A stretch of 64,000 bases of DNA from Malus domestica (lineage: Eukaryota > Streptophyta > Magnoliopsida > Rosales > Rosaceae). The translations under genes and the position numbers were made by a program. The notes beneath the pieces were generated by a model that did not search any database, was not told where the DNA came from, and saw only the letters and a list, made by a program, of their open reading frames with translations. Of this stretch, positions 45,757 through 56,530 are shown in pieces. The stretch is from NCBI RefSeq assembly GCF_042453785.1, contig NC_091672.1, positions 10,062,501 through 10,126,500 of the forward strand, given 5' to 3'. Numbering within the stretch: position 1 is the stretch's first letter; every line of letters starts with the position of its first letter.

Positions 45757-48700
45757 TCATTGGGATTTGGAAGACAGTTGTACGTCAATTTGAAAATCAT
45801 CCTCATCCAAGCCAGGAGGAGATAATGGTGGAATTGCCAACGGGTGAGAAGCATCGTCTATGAATTCCAAGACCCTTCTTGCAGTTGCTTGAGAATCTAG
45901 TAGTTTACCAATCTTTCTTGAATTAATTGCCCCAGATGTTGATTCCCTGGAGGAGTTGCCACTTTCAACCGAGGACAAAAACTGATCTTTTGTGAGATTT
46001 GTTTGTGCAGCTGATACAATTACGGAGCTGAAAACACCAGATTCCCTTAATCCCTGTATGATGACCTGAAACAGAATGAATTCAATAGGTTTCAGGATTC
46101 CAAGCTCATGGCAATTATATCAACACTCAAAATTAGTTACCATATTCATTGAACCAAGAAAGACATGCAAGGCAAGCCAGCGCTACAGAACTAACCATCG
46201 GTGCATAAATCCGAGTCAAGATGCCCTTCCTTAAAAGTTTTAAGTTGAGCTCTTTGTCAGTCCACACAATGCGTTCCCGGTACCTAAACCAACAGAAGGG
46301 AGTTTTAGACTAGGAACCTTTACAAATTTCAATTGTGAGACCTGTTTAAATCTGGCTCTCAAGGATTTCCAACAATTTGTAGTTTGAAAAAATTCTTCTC
46401 TTTGTAGTATTAGAGTGACAATTGTTACTAAACAAAAGCTAGAAACCCTACAATGAAATGACTAATATGTCATAATGCGTAAATGTTTCTTCACTGCCAC
46501 ATAACAAGCTCCCACAACTAAAAGTTAAGGATAAGAAAATCTATTGGTAAAAACTATTACCAGTTAAGCATTTCCTCCTCTGTTGCAGTTGAAGCAATTA
46601 TGAATGCCTGCAAAAGATAAAGAGGAAGAGGTGTAAGCATGACAAATCAAATTTAACCAACTGTCGAGACAACTGCACTGATAAGAAAAACCAATATCGG
46701 AAATATAGTGACATTCAAAGACTTTCTTGTCCCTCATAGAAACATATGTAGTAGTCCCCAGGACATCTCCAACAAATCTTCAAATATTACCACAACAATA
46801 ACATTCTTAATAAATTTACAAACATAACAAATGTATATCAAGATTAAAATAGATGGTAATATGTCAAGGGGCAAAAGCAGAATAAAATATGAGGCAACAA
46901 AGAAAATAAGAACACAGGTATAAGAAGTTCAGAACTCACGGCTCTGTCAAATTCCAACATGAAGCATCTTTTAACATCATCCTTGGTAGGCTTGCAACCA
47001 CACCGATCACGTCTAGAGGTCAAATCAGAAAATTTGGGATATGTATAATGCAGAACAGCAGCCTCATCCAATTTGATCTCACTATGAAATATCACAAGGA
47101 TGAAGGCCAAGTAAATATATATCACAAGGAGAACCCTAGTGATCAACTACAAGCAGAAAGACAGTTTACAATGCTCTGTAAATTGGGAATATACTGGAAT
47201 GATTAGTCAATTACAAAAAGGACAGAAGTATTATATAGATGCATGTTTAAAAGATTGATAAAATATTTTAGATAGAATAGCCATACTTTGGTGTCTTCAT
47301 ATAATTGTGCCATCTGTGTGCACCATTAGGGCGAAGGTGATCTTGAATTCGGGCAGCTGATTTCCCATTTCCGTATGTTAAAAAGTAGTTTGGGTTACCC
47401 CTAGTTGCTTCTTTATAATTTCCAAAATATACATCCTTTGGAAGATGGTCATAGTTTTTCTTGAACATTGACACCTACAACAACATAAACAATAAATGAT
47501 ATTGGTCAACAAAAATTTGTTGTGTTCTTTTTTCATAAAAGCAAAAACTGTAATGATTCCACAAAATTATTTCACTTTCTCTTCATGCGCATTTGAAATG
47601 ATTTTTTTGTCCTTTTTCTTTTTAGAGAATCATCCTTCTCCATAATAACCAAAAACACATGTTGCTGACTTCACTCACTATCAATTCTACTTGGTATTGG
47701 AAAACATGGACAAAAAGCGTTTAAATAAATTATACCTCACTGAAAGGTTCCTTGATATCGTCACGCTCTACACTACTTTCCTGAAGAAACACAAGCAGAT
47801 GTCACTATAAATTAAACCAAGTCTCATAATTTAAAAAGCAATGAGACTAGAAGTCTGATCAACTATAATTTCTTGACATCAACAAAATGCTTCATCTTTT
47901 TCACAGGTCAATACGAATGCATCTTTAGTAACAAGACTAAAATCCACATTCAAGGGTGCAGTGTAGCTTAGACAATAAAGTTTAGCATTCCCCTAGAGAA
48001 CCAAGATCAGAACTTGTCTTTACAGTTGGAGTTCAACGTTAAAACAATGGAAGACGTCCACTCTTCACTGTATACCCTAAAAACCCATATGACATATAAT
48101 GTGCGGAAGAAAACTATCACTAAAAAGTCACTTACATAATTTGGAAAGATAACCATATCAACATTTCCAGGCACATCGGACAACAACTGTCTCAAAGAAT
48201 ACTCATGAGTGCCAGCTGGATATATTAGCTCATCAGTGTCAAGATGGAAGATCCAATCCATGCCGGCTTCCTAAAATAGTAGAAGAAAATGTTACAAACT
48301 ATATCAAGCTGGAAAGAAATGATACCATGCTGCGTGCAATAGAAGAAAAAATTCATACCCTTGCCATGACAATAGCCATCTCCATGTTAAGGGACTGCTT
48401 CACAAACAACTCATAATTACACGGCTTATAGAAGAAGCTTGACAGCCAAGTCTCGTTCCAAATCCGACTAAGTAAACAAAACAGAAGGTATAAATAAACC
48501 ATCAGATCATAGCAGTAACAACATGAAAGAACAGCAGGAATGTCTTTTTTTCATTAAATTTAATTTTTCTCTTCAAAATAAGTTCTCTAATCTTAGCTTA
48601 TTTAGTTATTCGTCAAAAAAATTGGGGGAGAGGAGTCTGTTCGGTACATTTGACACGCCATCTTTAAAGTAAAGTTCTTTATCTTACACTTACCTTTTAG

Positions 48701-50102
48701 CTTGCTGCTCCTCCAATTCCTTTGTCCTGTATATAACCTTCACTCCCTATAATATGGATGTTGTATCCCATGAGAAGTTGGCAAACCAAAACTAAAAACA
48801 AACTAAACTTATAGACATCAACTGAGTTTTGTTCACTAGTAATATATATAAGTGAAGCATTGAACTAGAACTCACCGGAATGGTTTCTAAAACCTTAGAT
48901 ACTTTAGGGGACGCAGCCTTCCCTTCCACGAAAAGGAAAAAGTTTGATACTCCAATAACCTTATGATAAAAGATCCATGGCAAAGTTTGCTCTAAACCAG
49001 CTGAAGTGCTTGTTTGAATGGATATCTGGCACATAAAAAATTACAGACGGATCGTGAGATGGCTCCAATGTCATAAGTTGTATAAATTCATAAACATACA
49101 TCATGGCAATCAATGCGCAAAATCAAACATCTAAGGTCAATCGGAAACATAATTCCACACTAGCAACAGAAAACTGGAAGTTCCATGGAAAACATAGAAC
49201 ATGAGACTTTTCCATAAACCAAATGAAACCTAAAGCACCCGTGACATAAATTCTGCTTGACCTTTTCTTTCGGTTTTCTTTCAATGTAAAATGATAATTG
49301 TTGTTCCTTTGAATTTGGTTCAATTCATGCTTCCATCCACAAGTCAAGACCCCAAAATATTTACTAGCTCACCAGTCGTAAATTGCCTCTTCATGCCGAT
49401 GGTATGTGATGATGCTAGTCCAACTAGAACTTACATCATGAAACCCGAAAATCGCTGTAGAATTTAGACATTGAAAACTAAATAACAGAATCCAATCATT
49501 TTTAATCAGAAATGGCACATTGACATCATTAGACATTAATCAGAAATGACTATATAAATGCTAGAAAAGCCCAAACGTAATGTACTACAGAACAAATCTC
49601 CAATCGTAGATTATCACAGCCAATCAGATCCCAAGATCCAAACACGATCAATCAAATCAAATCCAAACGCCATTAATCAAATTTCGACAAACATCAACGG
49701 CGATCAAACAATCAAATCAAATCGAACACACACACAGACCTTGGGCCTCAGATCGGAGGCGTAATCGAACTTCCAATCATTGTAGTAGGGGAAGGCGGGG
49801 GAGTGGCTCCGACCCAGAATATCGACACAGTCGGAACCCGAAGAACGTAAAGCCTGGCGCTGGACCCCACCCATCTCGACCATGCCGGGGAACTCGTGGT
49901 GGTCCGGCGACCAACGGGTAACGGGGTCATTGAGGCCGCCGCGCCACTGGAGAACGAAGGCGAAGGCGGCGAGAGTCAGGGGGAGGACGGTGAGGAGGAG
50001 GAGGAGGCGGGAAGCGAAGGTCTGGAAGGAAGAAGAAGATGGGGAAGACAACGAGGAGGAGGAAGAAGAGGTGGGTCTGGAGGAAGAGTAGAGACCCGCC
50101 AT
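45757..50102 (-). CDS. KOB1: KOBITO1-like glycosyltransferase-related membrane protein
   Basis: Eleven exons join in phase: 50102-49740, 49025-48876, 48746-48694, 48467-48359, 48270-48136, 47780-47736, 47474-47287, 47081-46940, 46607-46561, 46283-46196, 46065-45757. The product is 542 residues (KOB1 is about 530). All introns are GT-AG. The N-terminus is cytosolic and Ser-rich. Residues about 33-52 ([20 protein letters not shown]) form a signal anchor typical of type II Golgi/plasma-membrane proteins. The luminal domain has a DTD metal-binding motif at 236-238 (HLDTDEL), [26 protein letters not shown] and DRCGCKP. In Arabidopsis KOB1/ELD1/ABI8 is required for cell elongation and cellulose deposition and affects ABA responses and plasmodesmata. 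Its enzymatic reaction is not settled, so the glycosyltransferase role is by family resemblance. The 5' UTR side carries a (GA)n run. Confidence 0.93.
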
Positions 50103-50180
50103 GGGAGGTTGACGAGAGAGGGACAGGCGAGAGATGAGGTCACTGGTCTGCGCATATATATATAGTCTGAATCGTATATG

Positions 50181-50184
<4 letters not shown>

Positions 50185-50222
<38 letters not shown>
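50185..50222. repeat. (GA)n microsatellite upstream of KOB1
   Basis: About 19 GA units, 83 bases upstream of the KOB1 start codon, so probably in the 5' UTR or core promoter. On the coding strand it is (CT)n, a common plant core-promoter/5' UTR feature. Confidence 0.9.
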
Positions 50223-50230
<8 letters not shown>

Positions 50231-51077
50231 TTTTGAATTGTAATTTGCAACCGAAGGGAAGGAAAGGGCGTTGGAAATCCCTCCTGAAAAGAAAAACAGA
50301 GACTGACAGTTATTGCTGGCCTTCAGAGTTTTTGCCTTTTTCTTTTTCTTTTCTGGAAAGGTTTTTTTTTTCCTTTTTTTCCTTTCTTTCTATTTTTTCT
50401 TTTTTGAAGAAATTTTCTTCCTTTTTTTTCTTTTCTTTTCATTTTTTCTTTTTTGAAGAAATTTTCTTCCTTTTTTTCTCTTGTCTGATTCTCTGATCCA
50501 TGAATTTCTAAGAGTGATGATTTTTTCACTCACGTTTTCTTTTTTGCACTATTTATCTTTCCTTTATTTATTAATTACTTTTAATTTATCCAATTCAAAA
50601 ACTTAAAAAAAAAGGATTGCGAAATCATTACTTGTCTCGAAATGCAATATTACAATTTACAAAATATTGTAACGGTAAATACATTTCATTTGCGCTAGTT
50701 TTTTATGCATTTAATTTGAAGTATAACTAGTAACTGCTACATACTATACATGTGTTGAACACCAATTAAGATGTGTTATTACAAAGAAAATAAGTGTCGA
50801 AATAAAGTTGGGTTGCGAGAAATTTTTAACTAAAAAGTATTACACATTTCACTTTGTTGAATCCAAAAATAAACATGGTATAAGAAAAGCTCATTATTCT
50901 CTAGTGCCTCAAGTAAAAGGAAGACAAAAAGTAATTATTGTATATTCATCGCATTTTTCTCTTTGGTTTCTTTTGCTTCTTCGGACAATAAGAAAGAGGC
51001 AGGGGTTGTACTTTAGGTGTAGTGCCCATAGAGACCACATATACTTGTTACATAATAACATTAAAACAATGAAAAAT
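50223..51077. other. Poly-pyrimidine tract and AT-rich spacer
   Basis: 50330-50490 is a long T/C tract with a repeated TTTTTTCTTTTTTGAAGAAATTTTC unit, which produces Lys/Glu- or Phe-rich frames of no meaning. 50808-51080 has an open frame without any recognised domain; it touches the start of an inverted repeat arm and is not called a gene. Confidence 0.5.
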
Positions 51078-51315
51078 TAGGTTCTCTTCCTTCTTTCTTC
51101 TATTCGATTGATCAAAACTTTATTTCTTTGCAATTTTTATCAAGGTCTCTAGGTTTTAATGAATGTCATTATTTCAATAATAAAATATTTACATATTAGC
51201 ATAATTAAATTAAATTTCTAAAATATATTAATTTAGTGTTAGAAACATTGCATTTGGTATATTTATGTTTATGGTTATACTTTATATCATATATTTTTAT
51301 TTTTAATTTGTACCC
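51078..51315. repeat. Arm of a 5-kb-spaced inverted repeat (left)
   Basis: Bases 51078-51315 match the reverse complement of 56108-56344 almost throughout, from TTAGGTTCTC through TTAGCATAATTAAATTAAAT and TTATGTTTATGG to TTTTTATTTTTAATTTGTAC, with a few differences and one short gap. It is a dispersed repeat in two orientations or the two ends of one interrupted element. Confidence 0.85.
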
Positions 51316-51477
51316 AGTTACTAACAATTGGTCCCTAGTCACTAACATTCTTTAATTCAAACATTAATGGTATTCAATTTTTTTATCAAAGTCCCTTCAT
51401 TTTGAAAACATCATTATATTAATATTAATATGTATATTTCTATATGTTTGACATTTATGAGTTTTATAATCCCATAT

Positions 51478-51780
51478 TTTTTTTTACGAAAACTTGATAT
51501 TTTATTGAAATCAAATGCACTACATCAACTCCTGGCTGAGGAGGTCCTGAATGAGATCAGGAGGGTCCTCTAACCATACAAATTCATTGCCAATAGAAAT
51601 GGCAAACTTAGCTAATCTATGGGCAACCTCATTATATGTTCTTGGCACATGCACAAAATGGACCAGGGAAAGCAACTCCGCCACTTGCCTGACATCCTCC
51701 ATTAGCAAACCAAACTCGAACAAATCCCGAGAGTAGTTATTGATAGCAGCAATAGTGAGAGCATAATCACTCTCCACAAT
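51478..51780 (-). pseudogene. LINE 3' end with RNase H domain, split by an LTR
   Basis: Minus-strand reading (IVESDYALTIAAINNY, VHFVHVPRTYNEVAHRLAKF, then WLEDPPDLIQDLL and a stop) is the C-terminal part of the RNase H domain carried by plant L1-type LINEs. A short T-rich stretch at 51478-51484 could be the remnant of its poly(A) tail. The frame continues upstream on the far side of the solo LTR at 54366-54402 and, past the Cassandra insertion, to about 55072. Confidence 0.75.
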
Positions 51781-54360
51781 TGACACACCTCGACCGGAGT
51801 CGAAGCATGCTAGTTGTCACCCGAAGGTGACGTAACCAAAGTGTGAATGATGTAAAAATGTGAATAAATTAAAATCGAAGCTAGAACTTATTTAAACTAA
51901 TAAAGTGAGTGCGCAGTAGTGGGTAGAACACATAGAATACAAATGTTCAGAGCATATATGACAAATAGTGCAGTCGAAACTAGTTAAGTACCTAATACAC
52001 AACGAGATAAGTTCCTACACTTAAACAGGGCTATGTCAGAATCATCGACTAATCCTCGTACGCCACAGAGTAATTCAGCTATCTAGGACCTGGAGGGGCA
52101 AAAAATAGAAAGGTGAGTGGGCAAATACAAAAGTTTATAAAAACCATTTATCTTCAGAATATACTAACCTCTCACCGTAAAACCTATATAGTTTCTAGAA
52201 AATCATACTACGTATAGGTATGAAATCAAATGCAAATTAGCAGTACATCCAGAAGTATGCCAAATCACAATATCTCAACAGTAGCATAATAAAATCAGGT
52301 GTTTAATCAATTTATAGTAACACACAAGTTGAAGTCGCTTAATGCGACCTGTACGACTGACTTAATGCTCATCAATCTATGCTAACACATGAGTTGAAGT
52401 CACCTAATGCGACATGTACGACAGGACGTTCTAGTGCTACAATCACGTGAAGACTGGCACTAATTGCAATTACCTTTGAGTTGGAGTCGCTTAATGCGAC
52501 TTGTACGACAAGACTGGCACCTACTTGGATCCAAGGCGATCGTGTGGTGCGGAGGTGAACAACACGTGAAAGATTGAAAGACTGGCCTTGGCTTGGGGTG
52601 AGCACTAACACCAGAGTGCAGTAATGATGAGCAAACTATATAAATATAAACATGCCATAACAATTCAATAATTCTAGTCAACATAATAAACTTACCTGCG
52701 CATCTTGTAGGATTATTTTAGCATTTCACAACAGTACAACATTTCTTATAACGTTATTTAATCATGGCATGATATGCATAATTCAATTCAAAAGCATTTG
52801 TGCAAACTATAAAGTTTATATATATATATACACACACACATGAAAACAAATGCCCACTCATTGATACGTCGATAGATCGTAGTCCCCTAGCCTCGCTTGT
52901 CCTCATACGTCCTTAGGATAAGTCTCCCTTATATGCGAAACAACTAATAATAATTAATTAATTAACACATACACTAAAAGTTAGGAAAACCCCCCATAGT
53001 TTACTCAAACGGAAGGTTTGAACATACGAAAACACTCTACTTGACGTCACGGACCTGTACGTGTCAACCACTCGCAGGCTGGAGGCCGGACGCACCTTCA
53101 CGCATTGGCTAGCCCACAGCCACACGCGCCCCCACGCGTAGGCCAGTGACTGACAGAGATTGACAGACGTTAATAATATTTTGTCAGAATTGACGAAATA
53201 TTTCATTAAATAGTAATGGTGTTACCTGACGCCGTTAGAATATTCTGTCAACTTTGACAGAATATTCTTCATCTTCTCTAGTGAGCTTCGCCATCCATCG
53301 CCGTCTGGTTCGCCAGTTTCTGGGAAAATTTTCAAAATCACATAACTTGCCCATTTCTCAACCATTTTCAACGAAATTTATATGGAATTGAAGCCCATGA
53401 TGAGGAGAACAAAATTTTACCTTCCAAAAGTCCAAAAATGGATGGGGAATGGCTTGAAAAATCCTTGAAAGGTTCGGCCTAAACTTCGACTTCTCGAACT
53501 CGCTTGTTTCGATGTCAACTCAACTTCGAACTTAGTCTAGGGACCCTAGGGAGTTGTGTAGAAGCTTCCCCACGTCCTAAAACCTTGTAACTCAGCTTGA
53601 AACTCGTCAGAGCAAAACCAACGAGTCAGACCTTCTGAGTTAATGGGTCAAAACTCAGTCATTTAACCATCAGCTGGTATAGCTGGGTTCGTGGGTTCGA
53701 GATGAGTACAATGGTGGAGTTTGTGAGCTCGATTTGTGATTTATGATGAGGGTCCTTGTTGTTACAGAGATGAGAGAGTTACGGGATAGAGAGAGAATGA
53801 GAAGAAGAAGAAGAAGAAGAAGAGAGAGAGAGAGAGAGAGATAATGAGTGTGTTCTGATTGGGGGAGCGAAGTGAGAGACAGTGTTTATGATTGGTTGAG
53901 TGAAAGTGAGGGTGAGTTTGATTGGTGAGGAAGGATTTAGGGAAAACAAGTGAATGTGAGGGTTTTAGGGGTTGTGATTGGTGAATGTGTGAAGAAAGGG
54001 GAACACAAATCCCTTTTTTTAAGGAGAAAAAGAGATAAAATTCGTACAATTCAAAATCCAACGTAATCTAACTTTCTACCTAAAGCAATGTTTCCAACAC
54101 AGAAAAATTAATAAGCATGTGTACAAATCTACCCACTGTTTACGTACTTTAACTGTGTGTAACTTTTTTGTTATCGATTCGATTCGAGTCTAATTCGGGC
54201 TCACGCGATCATAACAACGAGTACTAATTAATTACGATAACAAGAAAAATAATTTAAAGTTGAATAACCACGTCCATGTCACTTTGCCAATAAGGGCATA
54301 AATGTCAATTTACACACTCGGGGAGAAATTACATGGAAAAATTAGGGACGGGTCGTCACA
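51781..54360 (-). mobile_element. Gypsy solo LTR, 2580 bp, with 5-bp target duplication
   Basis: The plus strand begins TGACACACCTCGACC and ends GGGACGGGTCGTCACA. Perfect ACAAT copies flank it (51776-51780, 54361-54365). It belongs to the same family as the LTR at 6135-8341: shared blocks include GTGAGTGGGCAAA, CACCGTAAAACC, the palindromic GTCGCTTAATGCGAC modules and the GGGTCGTCACA end. No internal region remains. Around 53760-53850 it has GAAGAA and GA microsatellites. Open frames within it are chance. Confidence 0.92.
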
Positions 54361-54365
54361 ACAAT

Positions 54366-54402
54366 AACCTGTCTAACCTGCAACATCCCCGCCAACCGAA
54401 GG
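54366..54402 (-). pseudogene. LINE RNase H fragment between two insertions
   Basis: Thirty-seven bases that continue the minus-strand LINE frame of 51478-51780 (text GMLQVRQV). They also include the left GAAGG target duplication of the Cassandra element (54398-54402). The LINE seems to resume at 55051-55072. Confidence 0.6.
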
Positions 54403-55045
54403 TGTCACATCTCGGCCCGGGGCGGACCACATCTTGGGCCCGTTCCACCACTGTAGCACGATATTGTCCGCATGGGGCCCTAACCACGCCCTCACGGTTT
54501 TGTTTATGGGAACTCACGAGCAACTTCCCAATGAGTCACCCATCATGGGAGTGCTCTAGCCCCCTTCTCGCTTAACTTCGAAGTTTCGACGGAACCCGAA
54601 GCCAATGAGCTCCCAAAAGGCCTCGTGCTAGGCAGTGATGGGAATATACATATAAGGATCACTCCCCTGGGCGATGTGGGATGTTACAATCCACCCCCCT
54701 TAGGGCTCCGACGTCCTCGTCGGCACACTTTCGGCCAGGGATTGGCTCTGATACCATTCTGTCACATCCCGGCCCGGGGCGGACCACATCCCGGGCCCGT
54801 TCCACCACTGTAGCACGATATTGTCCGATTTGGGTCTTGACCACGCCTTCACGGTTTTGTTTCTGGGAACTCACGAGCAACTTCCCAGTGGGTCACCCAT
54901 CATGGGAGTGCTCTAGCCCCCTTCTCGCTTAACTTCGGAGCTCCGACGGAACCCGAAGCCAGTGAGCTCCCAAAAGGCCTCGTGCTAGGTAGGGATGGAA
55001 ATATACATATAAGGATCACTCCCCTAGGCGATGTGGGATGTTACA
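54403..55045 (-). mobile_element. Cassandra-type TRIM, complete, with 5S-like LTRs
   Basis: Two 286-bp LTRs (54403-54688 and 54760-55045) both start TGTCACATC and end GATGTGGGATGTTACA. They flank a 71-bp internal region. On the minus strand this contains TGGTATCAGAGCC, a primer site complementary to initiator tRNA-Met, and the purine tract GGGGGGTGGAT before the 3' LTR. GAAGG flanks both sides (54398-54402, 55046-55050). On the minus strand each LTR holds a 5S rRNA-like segment, including AGTTAAGCG and GATGGGTGAC...TGGGAAGTTGCTCGTG, the signature of Cassandra. By eye the LTRs differ at about 20 of 286 sites, mostly transitions. It encodes no protein and depends on other elements. Confidence 0.93.
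54863..54960 (-). other. 5S rRNA-like segment in the Cassandra 5' LTR
   Basis: The minus strand shows the internal-promoter layout of plant 5S genes: CTCCGAAGTTAAGCGAGAAG (A-box region) and, downstream, ATGGGTGACCCACTGGGAAG (C-box region). The equivalent segments lie at about 54506-54603 and 55370-55467. This is LTR sequence and not a functional 5S rRNA gene. Known Cassandra elements keep this region and it may drive Pol III transcription. Confidence 0.8.
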
Positions 55046-55266
55046 GAAGGCCCTTCAACCTACAACATCCCATATTGTGTGTGTATATAAATATATATAT
55101 ATATATATATACACGTGGTATATATAAATCCTAGATTTAAAGTCCCTTATTATTATACAATGTAATAATAATAATATGAAACGGCTACAATAAAAATATT
55201 TCAAAATTTTGTATTGAAGAAATGAATAAAAATAATGTAATAATATGAAATCATAAATAGCAAAAG

Positions 55267-55557
55267 TGACACATCCTGACCCGGACCCCCACCACATCTC
55301 GGGTTCGACTCCACCGTAGCACGATATTGTCCGTTTTGGGCTCCGACCACGCCCGCACGGTTTTGTTTCTGGGAACTCACACGAGAACTTCTCAGTGGGT
55401 CACCCATCCTTGTATTGCTCTCGCGCGAACTCGCTTAACTTCAGAGTTCTTACGGAACCCAAAACCAACGAACTCCCAAAAGGCCTCGTGGTAGGTAGAG
55501 ATGAGATACATATAAGATTTACAGGATCCTCACCCTTGGGTGATGTGGGATGTAACA
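55267..55557 (-). mobile_element. Cassandra solo LTR, diverged
   Basis: The LTR runs from TGACACATCCTGACCC to GATGTGGGATGTAACA, 291 bp, flanked by perfect AAAAG repeats (55262-55266, 55558-55562). It is clearly related to the LTRs at 54403-55045 but more diverged, with several small indels. The 5S-like block is still visible (CTCAGTGGGTCACCCATCC on the plus strand). There is no internal region, so it is a recombination product. Confidence 0.88.
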
Positions 55558-55562
55558 AAAAG

Positions 55563-56107
55563 AATGTATCTATAGTGTTAAAAAATTGTAAATAAGCTAT
55601 ATAGTAATGTACCCAAAAATTCATATGGATACATTATTTTGATTGAAATTTTATTACACCAAAATTTCAGACTAAAATTTTATTAATTTGAATACTTTGA
55701 TTGAAAGACAAAATATTAAATTTTAGTATTAATTTCTCCTTATAATCTCACAAAGATTGATAAAAATAAAATGTTTTATTTTATATTTTTAAATAAGGGT
55801 ACATTTGAAATTGAAAAATGGGTACACTTATAGATCCTACATTACAAAATGGGTTCATTTTACATATATAAAAAAGGGTACATTTATAAAAAAAAAATGG
55901 TTCATTTTACATATAAAAAAGTGGTACATTTATAAAGAAGAATGGGTACAATATGAATAAATTATGAATACAAATAACAAATTTAAAAGACTAGGCTACA
56001 ATAAATCTTTTAAAGAAAAGGGCACAAAAAGAAATTAATATATGAGTACAAATTAAAACTAAAAAGAAATCTAATACAAATTTAAAAAAGGATTGCAAAT
56101 TAAAATT
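55563..56107. repeat. AT-rich DNA with reiterated GGGTACATTT words
   Basis: Between about 55797 and 55960 the words GGGTACATTT, GGGTACACTT, GGTTCATTTTACATAT and GTGGTACATTTATAAA recur at irregular intervals of about 20-45 bases. No coding potential. It looks like a decayed short tandem repeat. Confidence 0.6.
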
Positions 56108-56344
56108 GAGTACAAACTAAAAATAAAAATATATGATATAAAGTATAGCCATAAACATAAATATACCAAATGTTTCTAACTCTAAATTAGTATATTTTAG
56201 AAATTTAATTTAATTATGCTAATATGTAAATATTTTATTAGTGAAATAATGACATTCATTAAAACCTAAGGACCTTGATAAAAAATTGCAGAGAAATAAG
56301 GTTTTGATCAATAGAACAGAAGAAAGAGAGATGAGAACCTAATT
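56108..56344. repeat. Arm of a 5-kb-spaced inverted repeat (right)
   Basis: Reverse-complement partner of 51078-51315. Its outer edge (GAGAACCTAATTT) abuts the T-rich tail side of a SINE-like repeat. Confidence 0.85.
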
Positions 56345-56530
56345 TCTTTTTCTTTTTTTAACAAATGATATTATCTACACTAAAGGTTGGGGAGTGAGTT
56401 ATGTCTCACAATAGGCTAGCAATAACGTGATTCCAAATCGCTTTTGGCGAGAATCAAACCTAAGACTTCTCACTTACAAATGAAAAGACATACCACCAGA
56501 TCGTAGTACTAAGTGACTATCTCAACATAC
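56345..56530 (-). mobile_element. tRNA-derived SINE-like repeat (copy 2)
   Basis: On the minus strand it reads TAGTACTACGATCTGGTGGTAT (near an A box), then GGTTTGATTCTCG, one base from the Pol III B-box consensus GGTTCGANNC, and ends in an A-rich tail (AAAAAAAGAAAAAGAAA). That order is typical of a tRNA-derived SINE. Copy 1 is at 44770-44950. Confidence 0.65.

Noticed and set aside
50134-50529. Phe/Ser-rich and Lys/Glu-rich frames upstream of KOB1
   Set aside because: They arise from the GA microsatellite and a poly-pyrimidine tract.
50808-51080. A 90-aa open frame
   Set aside because: No recognisable domain, no splice context; it runs into a repeat arm at 51078.
54863-54960. A 5S rRNA gene
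   Set aside because: The 5S-like segment is inside TRIM LTRs with primer site, purine tract and target duplications, and it departs from 5S outside the promoter boxes.
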